Source: Pseudovibrio sp. Tun.PSC04-5.I4
GTDB lineage: Bacteria; Pseudomonadota; Alphaproteobacteria; Rhizobiales; Stappiaceae
Assembly: GCF_900104145.1 (NCBI RefSeq)
Contig: NZ_FNLB01000008.1
Coordinates: 1-64,000 of the forward strand
Reading direction: 5' to 3'
Length of the DNA stretch: 64,000 nucleotides
Under the pieces are notes generated by a model. That model did not search any database. It had not been told where the DNA came from and saw nothing but the letters and a program-made list of their open reading frames with translations. The translations under genes were made by a program, and so were the position numbers. Below, one piece after another: positions 1-14,300 of this stretch. Position 1 is the stretch's first letter. Each line of letters opens with the position of its first letter.

Positions 1-2122
1 TCCAACAAGAGATACCAAGTGGTAGGAGTAGCTTGAAGAACTGTTACGCGACTACTCTTCAATATGTTAGTTAAGGCAAGTCCATCTACTGCGCTTGACC
101 GTGTTACCAAAACACAGCGGCCACCTAATATAAGTGGAGCTAAAAATTTCAAGAGTAGCTATATCAAAAGTCAAGTTGGTAACTGCTGCCAAAACATCGC
201 CAGCTGTGAGCTCAAGGACCGCTGTTAAGCTAGATAACGCCCCATTTAATCCTCCATGACGGATCATGACCCCTTTAGGGTGTCCGGTTGAGCCGGACGT
301 GTAATCACATAGGCAAGGTTTTCAGCATCCACCGTCACATCCGGTGAGCTTTGAGGATATTGGCGAATGATCTCCGCATCGGCCTGCAAACACACCAACG
401 GATGATCACTGACCAATCCTGAATGAGCATCATCACATACAACAAGAGAGGCCCCCGCATCCTGCAGCATAAACGCTAACCGGTCAGGCGGATAGGCAGG
501 ATCAAGTGGAAGGTAGCACCTCCAGCCTTGAGGATGGCCAGCAAACTCACAACCATCTCAGCTGACCGGTCAACGCACAAGCCAACAATAACTTCTGGGC
601 CAACTCCAAGAGTACGCAGATGATGGGCAAGCTGATTGGCACGAGCCTCTAACTCACCATAACTTAAAACACTGGCCCCTCAAACTCCACTGCAACTGCA
701 TCTGGCTGTCGGGCACCTGTTCAGCAATAAGCTCATGCAAGCAACGGTCTTGCGGATAATCTGCTGCCGTTGCATTCCACTCTTCTAAAACCTGATGACG
801 TTCTGCCTCATCAAGCAGTGAGAGCGTGGAGATCTTCTGCTCTGGATCTGCGGAGGCCATCGCCGCCAAAAGACGCTCCAGATGGACAACTAAACGTTCC
901 ATTGTCGACGCTTCAAACAGATCTGTGCTGTATTCCAGGCGCCCGCGCAGCCCTTTCCGCGTTTCACTCAAACTCAAAGTAAGATCAAACTTTGCCGTAT
1001 TGCCTGTGAGCGGCTCGCTCTGAACGCTTAGACCAGGCAGTGCCATGGCATCCCCTGGAGCGTTTTGCAGCACCAACATTGCCTGGAACAGAGGGTGGCG
1101 AGAAAGATCTCGTTGCGGCTGGAGTGCTTCAACCAACCGCTCAAACGGCACATCTTGATGACCATACGCTTCAAGCGCCAGTTCTCTCGTGCGAACCAGA
1201 AGGTCATGCACACTGGGATCATCTGACAGATTGCCGCGCAACACCAAGGTGTTGACAAAAAAGCCAATCAGCCCTTCCAGCTCTGGGCGGCGACGCCCGG
1301 CCACAGGGGCACCCACCACCACATCATTTTGCTCGCTGTGACGGCTGAGCAGAACCTGAAAGGCTGCCAGAAGAACCATGAACAAGGTCACGCCTTCCCG
1401 CTGGCTCAAGGCTGTCAACGCGCCTGATAGTTCAGCCGGGAAAGTCACCTCAATCCGGGCCCCATGGCCACTCATCACTGCCGGACGAGGATGATCTGTA
1501 GGAAGGTCTAATGTTGGAAGCTCCTGAAGCTTGTCACACCAGTACGAAAGCTGCCCTCCAGACGCTCCCCCTCAAGCCAGCGCCGCTGCCAGGCGGCATA
1601 ATCAGCATATTGCACGGGCAGGGTTGGAAGATCGGCTGGCCGTTCCTCACATTGTGCAGCATAAAGCTCTCCCAGTTCCCGCACCAAGACGCCTATGGAC
1701 CAGGCATCAGAAACAATATGATGTATGCTCACAACCAGCACATGGCGATCCGCGGCAAGGCGTAAAAGCTCTGCCCGGAACAAGGGACCAGTCGAAAGAT
1801 CAAACCGCGCAGCAGTCAGATCCTGCATGTGTGCCTTCAGCTGTTCTGAGGACAAGCCATCCACATCGGTAATCTTCAATAGGAAATCTGCCGGCGGATC
1901 AATTACCTGATAACCGACCCCCTCTTCTTCTACAATCCGCGTGCGCAAGCTCTCATGACGCTCAATCAGTGCTGTAAACGCCCTTTCAAGTGAAGGTACA
2001 TCCAACGCACCATTTAACCTGACTGCCCCGGAAACATTATAAGCAGACTGTTCTGGTGCCAGTTGATCCAAAAACCAAAGACGTTCTTGAGAGTGTGAAA
2101 GCATTAATAATTTATGTGGCAA
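1..2122 (-). CDS. NRPS, C-A part of a further module, partial and frameshifted
   Basis: This is the start of an NRPS gene following the six-module enzyme, running off the left edge. It begins with a TTG codon at 2120-2122, preceded by AAGGGAG at a good spacing. The gap to the previous stop is 54 bases. The N-terminus reads MPHKLLMLSHSQERLWFLDQ and enters a condensation domain with HHIVSDA. An adenylation domain follows, whose core is nearly identical to modules 1 and 6, so glycine is the likely substrate. Against the intact copy near 3.2-4.8 kb the reading frame breaks at about 1550 (-C), 714 (-A), 675 (+G), 664 (+A), 512 (-G), 303 (-A) and 144 (+A). All lie in or beside short homopolymers. 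Either the gene is decaying or the sequence is poor here. The second is more likely, because the adjoining 19 kb of the same repeat has no break. Confidence 0.85.
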
Positions 2123-2176
2123 AATGCACTCCCTTGTATTTATAAATAAAATCGTTAAACGCCGGTTTTTGAACGA

Positions 2177-5100
2177 TTAAGCTGTTCGGTCCACTGGATC
2201 CAGAGGCAGATCTTCCATAGTCCGGCCCAAACCGAGAGCCAGCTCGACAGCTGCCGCCAGATCTTTAACGCATGGTGCCTCGAACAATGCCTTCAACGGT
2301 ATCTCTACAGCAAAAGCCTGTCCCACACGCGCCATAACCTGCATGGCTAGAAGGGAATGCCCCCCCAAATCGAAGAAGTTGTCCTCAACGCCGACCTGTG
2401 TCACGCCCAGAACTTCTGCCCAGATGCTGGTAAGCATCTCTTCAACTGGTGTACGCGGAGCAATATAAGCCTTACGCACCAATCCGCTGTCATCAGGTTC
2501 TGGCAGCGCCTTGCGGTCAAGCTTTCCGTTCGGGGTTAAGGGCAGAGCTGACAAAGTAACAAATGCCGCTGGAACCATGTAATCAGGCAAGGTCTGCTGA
2601 AGATGCGCGCGTAAATCACCTGCGCTTGCATCTCCGACCACATAAGCAACCAGCCGCCCTTCTCCGGGGCCATCTGCACGTAGCAACACAGCTGCCTGAC
2701 CAACGGATGGATGCGATGTTAGAGCCGCTTCAATCTCACCGGTCTCGATCCGGTAACCCCGCAGCTTCACCTGATGGTCGTAGCGACCTAAGAACTCAAG
2801 TGCACCATCAGCACGCCGGCAAACCCGGTCTCCGGTGCGGTATAACCGGCCTCCGGCCGAACCAAACGGATCTGGAACAAAACGTTCCGCGGTCAAATCC
2901 GGCCGCCCCAAGTAACCACGAGCTAAGCCAACTCCGCCAATGTAAAGCTCGCCTGATACCCCAACAGGCACAGGCTCAAGCCCTCCATCAAGAACGTAAA
3001 GCTGAGTGTTCCAGATCGGATGACCGATCGGAACAGATGCTTTTCCTGACGTGACTTTATGCAATGCAGACCAAATTGTCGTCTCACTCGGCCCATATAA
3101 ATTCCAAACATGCTCATGGCATGCTGTTAACCCACCTGCAAGATCTCGGGATAGTGCTTCCCCACCACACAATATCTTTCGTAGTCCTGAAGGTATACCT
3201 CCAGTCTCCAACAAGAGATACCAAGTGGTAGGAGTAGCTTGAAGAACTGTTACGCGACTACTCTTCAATATGTTAGTTAAGGCAAGTCCATCTACTGCGC
3301 TTGACCGTGTTACCAAAACACAGCGGCCACCTAATATAAGTGGAGCTAAAATTTCAAGAGTAGCTATATCAAAAGTCAAGTTGGTAACTGCTGCCAAAAC
3401 ATCGCCAGCTGTGAGCTCAAGGACCGCTGTTAAGCTAGATAACGCCCCATTTAATCCTCCATGACGGATCATGACCCCTTTAGGGTGTCCGGTTGAGCCG
3501 GACGTGTAAATCACATAGGCAAGGTTTTCAGCATCCACCGTCACATCCGGTGAGCTTTGAGGATATTGGCGAATGATCTCCGCATCGGCCTGCAAACACA
3601 CCAACGGATGATCACTGACCAATCCTGAATGAGCATCATCACATACAACAAGAGAGGCCCCCGCATCCTGCAGCATAAACGCTAACCGGTCAGGCGGATA
3701 GGCAGGATCAAGTGGAAGGTAGGCACCTCCAGCCTTGAGGATGGCCAGCAAACTCACAACCATCTCAGCTGACCGGTCAACGCACAAGCCAACAATAACT
3801 TCTGGGCCAACTCCAAGAGTACGCAAATGATGGGCAAGCTGATTGGCACGAGCCTCTAACTCACCATAACTTAAACACTGCCCCTCAAACTCCACTGCAA
3901 CTGCATCTGGCTGTCGGGCAACCTGTTCAGCAATAAGCTCATGCAAGCAACGGTCTTGCGGATAATCTGCTGCCGTTGCATTCCACTCTTCTAAAACCTG
4001 ATGACGTTCTGCCTCATCAAGCAGTGAGAGCGTGGAGATCTTCTGCTCTGGATCTGCGGAGGCCATCGCCGCCAAAAGACGCTCCAGATGGACAACCAGG
4101 CGTTCCATTGTCGACGCTTCAAACAGATCTGTGCTGTATTCCAGGCGCCCGCGCAGCCCTTCCCGCGTTTCACTCAAACTCAAAGTAAGATCAAACTTTG
4201 CCGTATTGCCTGTGAGCGGCTCGCTCTGAACGCTTAGACCAGGCAGTGCCATGGCATCCCCTGGAGCGTTTTGCAGCACCAACATTGCCTGGAACAGAGG
4301 GTGGCGAGAAAGATCTCGTTGCGGCTGGAGTGCTTCAACCAACCGCTCAAACGGCACATCTTGATGACCATACGCTTCAAGCGCCAGTTCTCTCGTGCGA
4401 ACCAGAAGGTCATGCACACTGGGATCATCTGACAGATTGCCGCGCAACACCAAGGTGTTGACAAAAAAGCCAATCAGCCCTTCCAGCTCTGGGCGGCGAC
4501 GCCCGGCCACAGGGGCACCCACCACCACATCATTTTGCTCGCTGTGACGGCTGAGCAGAACCTGAAAGGCTGCCAGAAGAACCATGAACAAGGTCACGCC
4601 TTCCCGCTGGCTCAAGGCTGTCAACGCGCCTGATAGTTCAGCCGGGAAAGTCACCTCAATCCGGGCCCCATGGCCACTCATCACTGCCGGACGAGGATGA
4701 TCTGTAGGAAGGTCTAATGTTGGAAGCTCCTGAAGCTTGTCACACCAGTACGAAAGCTGCCCCTCCAGACGCTCCCCCTCAAGCCAGCGCCGCTGCCAGG
4801 CGGCATAATCAGCATATTGCACGGGCAGGGTTGGAAGATCGGCTGGCCGTTCCTCACATTGTGCAGCATAAAGCTCTCCCAGTTCCCGCACCAAGACGCC
4901 TATGGACCAGGCATCAGAAACAATATGATGTATGCTCACAACCAGCACATGGCGATCCGCGGCAAGGCGTAAAAGCTCTGCCCGGAACAAGGGACCAGTC
5001 GAAAGATCAAACCGCGCAGCAGTCAGATCCTGCATGTGTGCCTTCAGCTGTTCTGAGGACAAGCCATCCACATCGGTAATCTTCAATAGGAAATCTGCCG

Positions 5101-5309
5101 GCGGATCAATTACCTGATAACCGACCCCCTCTTCTTCTACAATCCGCGTGCGCAAGCTCTCATGACGCTCAATCAGTGCTGCAAACGCCCTTTCAAGTGA
5201 AGGTACATCCAACGCACCATTTAACCTGACTGCCCCGGAAACATTATAAGCAGACTGTTCTGGTGCCAGTTGATCCAAAAACCAAAGACGTTCTTGAGAG
5301 TGTGAAAGC
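2177..5309 (-). other. NRPS module 6 (C-A-T), predicted Gly
   Basis: The A core (about 3040-3463) is nearly identical to module 1, differing for example by A/V and A/T replacements, and gives the same Gly pocket D-I-L-Q-L-G-L-I-W. This is the last module of the protein, and its T domain is followed directly by the stop codon. Confidence 0.75.
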
Positions 5310-8300
5310 TTCAAAGCCCCACTTCGGTCCACTGGATCCAGAGGCAGATCTTCCATAGTCCGGCCCAAACCGAGAGCCAGCTCGACAGCTGCCGCCAGAT
5401 CTTTAACGCATGGTGCCTCGAACAATGCCTTCAACGGTATCTCTACAGCAAAAGCCTGTCCCACACGCGCCATAACCTGCATGGCTAGAAGGGAATGCCC
5501 CCCCAAATCGAAGAAGTTGTCCTCAACGCCGACCTGTGTCACGCCCAGAACTTCTGCCCAGATGCTGGTAAGCATCTCTTCAACTGGTGTACGCGGAGCA
5601 ATATAAGCCTTACGCACCAATCCGCTGTCATCAGGTTCTGGCAGCGCCTTGCGGTCAAGCTTTCCGTTCGGGGTTAAGGGCAGAGCTGACAAAGTAACAA
5701 ATGCCGCTGGAACCATGTAATCAGGCAAGGTCTGCTGAAGATGCGCGCGTAAATCACCTGCGCTTGCATCTCCGACCACATAAGCAACCAGCCGCCCTTC
5801 TCCGGGGCCATCTGCACGTAGCAACACAGCTGCCTGACCAACGGATGGATGCGATGTTAGAGCCGCTTCAATCTCACCGGTCTCGATCCGGTAACCCCGC
5901 AGCTTCACCTGATGGTCGTAGCGACCTAAGAACTCAAGTGCACCATCAGCACGCCGGCAAACCCGGTCTCCGGTGCGGTATAACCGGCCTCCGGCCGAAC
6001 CAAACGGATCTGGAACAAAACGTTCCGCGGTCAAATCCGGCCGCCCTAAATAACCACGAGCTAAGCCAACTCCGCCAATGTAAAGCTCGCCTGATACCCC
6101 AACAGGCACAGGCTCAAGCCCTCCATCAAGAACGTAAAGCTGAGTGTTCCAGATCGGATGACCGATCGGAACAGAGCTCGACTTTTGCTCGTCAATCGAC
6201 GCATCAGAAGGAACCTCAAAATAAGTTGAGGACATTGTGCATTCAGTTGCTCCACATAAGTTGACTAAGAAAATGTTCGGAAAAATGCTTTTTGCTCTTG
6301 AAACCAAGTTCCAAGGTAGAGACTCTCCACTTATCATAGCGAGGCGAAGCGGCAAGTGCTTTGATGAACTGGAAGAAATGTAATCCAAAATTGCAGAGAA
6401 AAAACTCGGCGTTGTACTAATGAGAAGTGTCACGTTTCTGGATAAAATCCTATTTGCAACGAAAAAAGGGTCATTCCCCACTTCTCTAGGAGGTATGATT
6501 ACTTCTCCGCCAGCAATTAATAAACCAAAAATATTTCTAATTGAGGCATCAAATGTGATTGGTGGGATCACAACAGTATGGTCAGAAGAGCAGATTTTAT
6601 ACCGATGATTAAAGTCTAATAGATATTGAACAGCGCTGCTATGACGGATCATGACTCCTTTCGGGCGTCCGGTTGAGCCGGACGTGTAAATCACATAGGC
6701 AAGGTTTTCAGCATCCACCGTCACATCCGGTGAGCTTTGAGGATATTGGCGAATGATCTCCGCATCGGCCTGCAAACACACCAACGGATGATCACTGACC
6801 AATCCTGAATGAGCATCATCACATACAACAAGAGAGGCCCCCGCATCCTGCAGCATAAACGCTAACCGGTCAGGCGGATAGGCAGGATCAAGCGGAAGGT
6901 AGGCACCTCCAGCCTTGAGGATGGCCAGCAAACTCACAACCATCTCAGCTGACCGGTCAACGCACAAGCCAACAATAACTTCTGGGCCAACTCCAAGAGT
7001 ACGCAAATGATGGGCAAGCTGATTGGCACGAGCCTCTAACTCACCATAACTTAAACACTGCCCCTCAAACTCCACTGCAACTGCATCTGGCTGTCGGGCA
7101 ACCTGTTCAGCAATAAGCTCATGCAAGCAACGGTCTTGCGGATAATCTGCTGCCGTTGCATTCCACTCTTCTAAAACCTGATGACGTTCTGCCTCATCAA
7201 GCAGTGAGAGCGTGGAGATCTTCTGCTCTGGATCTGCGGAGGCCATCGCCGCCAAAAGACGCTCCAGATGGACAACCAGGCGTTCCATTGTCGACGCTTC
7301 AAACAGATCTGTGCTGTATTCCAGGCGCCCGCGCAGCCCTTCCCGCGTTTCACTCAAACTCAAAGTAAGATCAAACTTTGCCGTATTGCCTGTGAGCGGC
7401 TCGCTCTGAACGCTTAGACCAGGCAGTGCCATGGCATCCCCTGGAGCGTTTTGCAGCACCAACATTGCCTGGAACAGAGGGTGGCGAGAAAGATCTCGTT
7501 GCGGCTGGAGTGCTTCAACCAACCGCTCAAACGGCACATCTTGATGACCATACGCTTCAAGCGCCAGTTCTCTCGTGCGAACCAGAAGGTCATGCACACT
7601 GGGATCATCTGACAGATTGCCGCGCAACACCAAGGTGTTGACAAAAAAGCCAATCAGCCCTTCCAGCTCTGGGCGGCGACGCCCGGCCACAGGGGCACCC
7701 ACCACCACATCATTTTGCTCGCTGTGACGGCTGAGCAGAACCTGAAAGGCTGCCAGAAGAACCATGAACAAGGTCACGCCTTCCCGCTGGCTCAAGGCTG
7801 TCAACGCGCCTGATAGTTCAGCCGGGAAAGTCACCTCAATCCGGGCCCCATGGCCACTCATCACTGCCGGACGAGGATGATCTGTAGGAAGGTCTAATGT
7901 TGGAAGCTCCTGAAGCTTGTCACACCAGTACGAAAGCTGCCCCTCCAGACGCTCCCCCTCAAGCCAGCGCCGCTGCCAGGCGGCATAATCAGCATATTGC
8001 ACGGGCAGGGTTGGAAGATCGGCTGGCCGTTCCTCACATTGTGCAGCATAAAGCTCTCCCAGTTCCCGCACCAAGACGCCTATGGACCAGGCATCAGAAA
8101 CAATATGATGTATGCTCACAACCAGCACATGGCGATCCGCGGCAAGGCGTAAAAGCTCTGCCCGGAACAAGGGACCAGTCGAAAGATCAAACCGCGCAGC
8201 AGTCAGATCCTGCATGTGTGCCTTCAGCTGTTCTGAGGACAAGCCATCCACATCGGTAATCTTCAATAGGAAATCTGCCGGCGGATCAATTACCTGATAA

Positions 8301-11300
8301 CCGACCCCCTCTTCTTCTACAATCCGCGTGCGCAAGCTCTCATGACGCTCAATCAGTGCTGCAAACGCCCTTTCAAGTGAAGGTACATCCAACGCACCAT
8401 TTAACCTGACTGCCCCGGAAACATTATAAGCAGACTGTTCTGGTGCCAGTTGATCCAAAAACCAAAGACGTTCTTGAGAGTGTGAAAGCTTCAAAGCCCC
8501 ACTTCGGTCCACTGGATCCAGAGGCAGATCTTCCATAGTCCGGCCCAAACCGAGAGCCAGCTCGACAGCTGCCGCCAGATCTTTAACGCATGGTGCCTCG
8601 AACAATGCCTTCAACGGTATCTCTACAGCAAAAGCCTGTCCCACACGCGCCATAACCTGCATGGCTAGAAGGGAATGCCCCCCCAAATCGAAGAAGTTGT
8701 CCTCAACGCCGACCTGTGTCACGCCCAGAACTTCTGCCCAGATGCTGGTAAGCATCTCTTCAACTGGTGTACGCGGAGCAATATAAGCCTTACGCACCAA
8801 TCCGCTGTCATCAGGTTCTGGCAGCGCCTTGCGGTCAAGCTTTCCGTTCGGGGTTAAGGGCAGAGCTGACAAAGTAACAAATGCCGCTGGAACCATGTAA
8901 TCAGGCAAGGTCTGCTGAAGATGCGCGCGTAAATCACCTGCGCTTGCATCTCCGACCACATAAGCAACCAGCCGCCCTTCTCCGGGGCCATCTGCACGTA
9001 GCAACACAGCTGCCTGACCAACGGATGGATGCGATGTTAGAGCCGCTTCAATCTCACCGGTCTCGATCCGGTAACCCCGCAGCTTCACCTGATGGTCGTA
9101 GCGACCTAAGAACTCAAGTGCACCATCAGCACGCCGGCAAACCCGGTCTCCGGTGCGGTATAACCGGCCTCCGGCCGAACCAAACGGATCTGGAACAAAA
9201 CGTTCCGCGGTCAAATCCGGCCGCCCTAAATAACCACGAGCTAAGCCAACTCCGCCAATGTAAAGCTCGCCTGATACCCCAACAGGCACAGGCTCAAGCC
9301 CTCCATCAAGAACGTAAAGCTGAGTGTTCCAGATCGGATAACCAATCGGAACAGATGATTGCTCCGTTGCATTTACCAAATACCAACTAGCAAATACAGT
9401 AATTTCTGTAGGGCCGTAAGCGTTTACAATTCGCCGTCCATTACACCATGGCTTCAATAAGGATGGAAGTGAAGCTTCGCCTGCTACTCCTAGCATTTTT
9501 AGATTGAGAGCTTGGTCTGGCTTAATTGTCGCCAAGATAGATGGAGGAAGCATCAAAGTTGTTATAGCGCGTGCACTTATCTGGTTCGTCAATACAGAAC
9601 CAACTAAATGCGTGCGTGGAGGCGGGACTATCAGCCGCGCACCAGCCTTTAGTGTGCAAAAGATCTCCCAAACTGACACATCGAAACTAAAGCTTGCAAA
9701 TTGTAAGACTCGGGAGTCAGCTGTAATAGAGAACACTTCAATTAGAGCTATTATAGAATGACGCGCACCGTTATGACGGATCATGACCCCTTTCGGGCGT
9801 CCGGTTGAGCCGGACGTGTAAATCACATAGGCAAGGTTTTCAGCATCCACCGTCACATCCGGTGAGCTTTGAGGATATTGGCGAATGATCTCCGCATCGG
9901 CCTGCAAACACACCAACGGATGATCACTGACCAATCCTGAATGAGCATCATCACATACAACAAGAGAGGCCCCCGCATCCTGCAGCATAAACGCTAACCG
10001 GTCAGGCGGATAGGCAGGATCAAGCGGAAGGTAGGCACCTCCAGCCTTGAGGATGGCCAGCAAACTCACAACCATCTCAGCTGACCGGTCAACGCACAAG
10101 CCAACAATAACTTCTGGGCCAACTCCAAGAGTACGCAGATGATGGGCAAGCTGATTGGCACGAGCCTCTAACTCACCATAACTTAAACACTGCCCCTCAA
10201 ACTCCACTGCAACTGCATCTGGCTGTCGGGCAGCCTGTTCAGCAATAAGCTCATGCAAGCAACGGTCTTGCGGATAATCTGCTGCCGTTGCATTCCACTC
10301 TTCTAAAACCTGATGACGTTCTGCCTCATCAAGCAGTGAGAGCGTGGAGATCTTCTGCTCTGGATCTGCGGAGGCCATCGCCGCCAAAAGACGCTCCAGA
10401 TGGACAACCAGGCGTTCCATTGTCGACGCTTCAAACAGATCTGTGCTGTATTCCAGGCGCCCGCGCAGCCCTTCCCGCGTTTCACTCAAACTCAAAGTAA
10501 GATCAAACTTTGTCATATTGCCTGTGAGCGGCTCGCTCTGAACGCTTAGACCAGGCAGTGCCATGGCATCCCCTGGAGCGTTTTGCAGCACCAACATTGC
10601 CTGGAACAGAGGGTGGCGAGAAAGATCTCGTTGCGGCTGGAGTGCTTCAACCAACCGCTCAAACGGCACATCTTGATGACCATACGCTTCAAGCGCCAGT
10701 TCTCTCGTGCGAACCAGAAGGTCATGCACACTGGGATCATCTGACAGATTGCCGCGCAACACCAAGGTGTTGACAAAAAAGCCAATCAGCCCTTCCAGCT
10801 CTGGGCGGCGACGCCCGGCCACAGGGGCACCCACCACCACATCATTTTGCTCGCTGTGACGGCTGAGCAGAACCTGAAAGGCTGCCAGAAGAACCATGAA
10901 CAAGGTCACGCCTTCCCGCTGGCTCAAGGCTGTCAACGCGCCTGATAGTTCAGCCGGGAAAGTCACCTCAATCCGGGCCCCATGGCCACTCATCACTGCC
11001 GGACGAGGATGATCTGTAGGAAGGTCTAATGTTGGAAGCTCCTGAAGCTTGTCACACCAGTACGAAAGCTGCCCCTCCAGACGCTCCCCCTCAAGCCAGC
11101 GCCGCTGCCAGGCGGCATAATCAGCATATTGCACGGGCAGGGTTGGAAGATCGGCTGGCCGTTCCTCACATTGTGCAGCATAAAGCTCTCCCAGTTCCCG
11201 CACCAAGACGCCTATGGACCAGGCATCAGAAACAATATGATGTATGCTCACAACCAGCACATGGCGATCCGCGGCAAGGCGTAAAAGCTCTGCCCGGAAC

Positions 11301-14300
11301 AAGGGACCAGTCAAAAGATCAAACCGCGCAGCAGTCAGATCCTGCATGTGTGCCTTCAGCTGTTCTGAGGACAAGCCATCCACATCGGTAATCTTCAATA
11401 GGAAATCTGCCGGCGGATCAATTACCTGATAACCGACCCCCTCTTCTTCTACAATCCGCGTGCGCAAGCTCTCATGACGCTCAATCAGTGCTGCAAACGC
11501 CCTTTCAAGTGAAGGTACATCCAACGCACCATTTAACCTGACTGCCCCGGAAACATTATAAGCAGACTGTTCTGGTGCCAGTTGATCCAAAAACCAAAGA
11601 CGTTCTTGAGAGTGTGAAAGCTTCAAAGCCCCACTTCGGTCCACTGGATCCAGAGGCAGATCTTCCATAGTCCGGCCCAAACCGAGAGCCAGCTCGACAG
11701 CTGCCGCCAGATCTTTAACGCATGGTGCCTCGAACAATGCCTTCAACGGTATCTCTACAGCAAAAGCCTGTCCCACACGCGCCATAACCTGCATGGCTAG
11801 AAGGGAATGCCCCCCCAAGTCGAAGAAGTTGTCCTCAACGCCGACCTGTGTCACGCCCAGAACTTCTGCCCAGATGCTGGTAAGCATCTCTTCAACTGGT
11901 GTACGCGGAGCAATATAAGCCTTACGCACCAATCCGCTGTCATCAGGTTCTGGCAGCGCCTTGCGGTCAAGCTTTCCGTTCGGGGTTAAGGGCAGAGCTG
12001 ACAAAGTAACAAATGCCGCTGGAACCATGTAATCAGGCAAGGTCTGCTGAAGATGCGCGCGTAAATCACCTGCGCTTGCATCTCCGACCACATAAGCAAC
12101 CAGCCGCCCTTCTCCGGGGCCATCTGCACGTAGCAACACAGCTGCCTGACCAACGGATGGATGCGATGTTAGAGCCGCTTCAATCTCACCGGTCTCGATC
12201 CGGTAACCCCGCAGCTTCACCTGATGGTCGTAGCGACCTAAGAACTCAAGTGCACCATCAGCACGCCGGCAAACCCGGTCTCCGGTAATAAACGCCCGCG
12301 CTTTATGTTCACAAATAGTCTCTTTAAATACCTGTTGTGTAAGCTCAGAGTTTCCCCAATACCCAAGCGCAATATGAGGATCCAATATAGCCAAACGCCC
12401 AACCAACTCTGTTGGCCGGCCCTTACTATCGAGTAACATTACTCTGGTACCTTTGACAGGCCAGCCGATGGGAAGAGTAGAACCAACCGTATCGACACTA
12501 GAATTGGGGAGCATAACATGCTGCAGAGCTAATGTTGATTCAGTAGGCCCGTACCCATTAAGCAGCAAACAATTTTTAGAAAAGTATTGTTTCAGTATAT
12601 CGACATCGCGTAAGTCTGCAACTTCACCACCTAGCACAACGATTCTGATTGCCTCAATCATCTCAAATGGTAACAGCGGGATAACTGCCCGCAATACTGT
12701 CGGAGTTGAATGCCATATCGTGAGTTTACTCTCAGCAAAGTCATTCTTAAAATCAATAAGTTTCGCTTCATTTAGGTTGAAAATGCGCAGAGACGCACCG
12801 CTGAGCAGTGCCCCAAATATATCCATAATTGCCGCATCAAAACCAAACCAACTCAGCAATGACAATTGATCATCAGGAACAATTTTTACAGAGTTAACGT
12901 AAAGATGGTTGAAATGAAGAACGTTCCGATGATTCTGCATCACTCCTTTAGGGATGCCAGTAGTTCCTGAAGTAAAAAGTACGTAAGCAAGGTCTTGTGA
13001 TTTACTTTGCGTCTGAAATATACTGCCAGCACATTGAGGTGTTGCTTGTGACATCAGGATGATTGGGATATCGTTTATAAGTTCCTCTGCAACCTCAAAA
13101 TATTCTTCAATTGTTATAATTGCTATAGGATCAATCTGATCAATGATTTTGTTTAAGCGATCTTTGGGTTGCAACGGATCAAGAGGGAAAAATGCTGAAC
13201 CAGCCTTAAGAACGCCTAATATTGCTGCAATTGCATTACAGCTATTAGGCATTAATATTCCTATTCTGGAGTGCTGTGGTATGTTAGCAGTCAGTGTATG
13301 AGCTATGTTATTTACTCGTATATTCAGCTCTTTGTAACTCCAGGAGATACTATCTCCAACTACTGCTAACCGATCCCCATAGCGGTTAACAATTGCTTCA
13401 AAACGATCATGAATCGTTTCTTCTGCCGAAGAATGCTCTCGTGCCAGAAAACCTGCGGGCTTGGGTACAAACTGAGTTTTTGGTGAAATTTGTATTATCT
13501 GTTCAGTTTCATCAAGCAGTGAGAGCGTGGAGATCTTCTGCTCTGGATCTGCGGAGGCCATCGCCGCCAAAAGACGCTCCAGATGGACAACCAGGCGTTC
13601 CATTGTCGACGCTTCAAACAGATCTGTGCTGTATTCCAGGCGCCCGCGCAGCCCTTCCCGCGTTTCACTCAAACTCAAAGTAAGATCAAACTTTGCCGTA
13701 TTGCCTGTGAGCGGCTCGCTCTGAACGCTTAGACCAGGCAGTGCCATGGCATCCCCTGGAGCGTTTTGCAGCACCAACATTGCCTGGAACAGAGGGTGGC
13801 GAGAAAGATCTCGTTGCGGCTGGAGTGCTTCAACCAACCGCTCAAACGGCACATCTTGATGACCATACGCTTCAAGCGCCAGTTCTCTCGTGCGAACCAG
13901 AAGGTCATGCACACTGGGATCATCTGACAGATTGCCGCGCAACACCAAGGTGTTGACAAAAAAGCCAATCAGCCCTTCCAGCTCTGGGCGGCGACGCCCG
14001 GCCACAGGGGCACCCACCACCACATCATTTTGCTCGCTGTGACGGCTGAGCAGAACCTGAAAGGCTGCCAGAAGAACCATGAACAAGGTCACGCCTTCCC
14101 GCTGGCTCAAGGCTGTCAACGCGCCTGATAGTTCAGCCGGGAAAGTCACCTCAATCCGGGCCCCATGGCCACTCATCACTGCCGGACGAGGATGATCTGT
14201 AGGAAGGTCTAATGTTGGAAGCTCCTGAAGCTTGTCACACCAGTACGAAAGCTGCCCCTCCAGACGCTCCCCCTCAAGCCAGCGCCGCTGCCAGGCGGCA

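Noticed and set aside
2123..2176. Possibility that the two left-hand NRPS genes are one gene split by an error
   Set aside because: The gap has a proper stop, a ribosome-binding site and a TTG start, and unique sequence not found at internal module junctions, so a true gene boundary is more likely.
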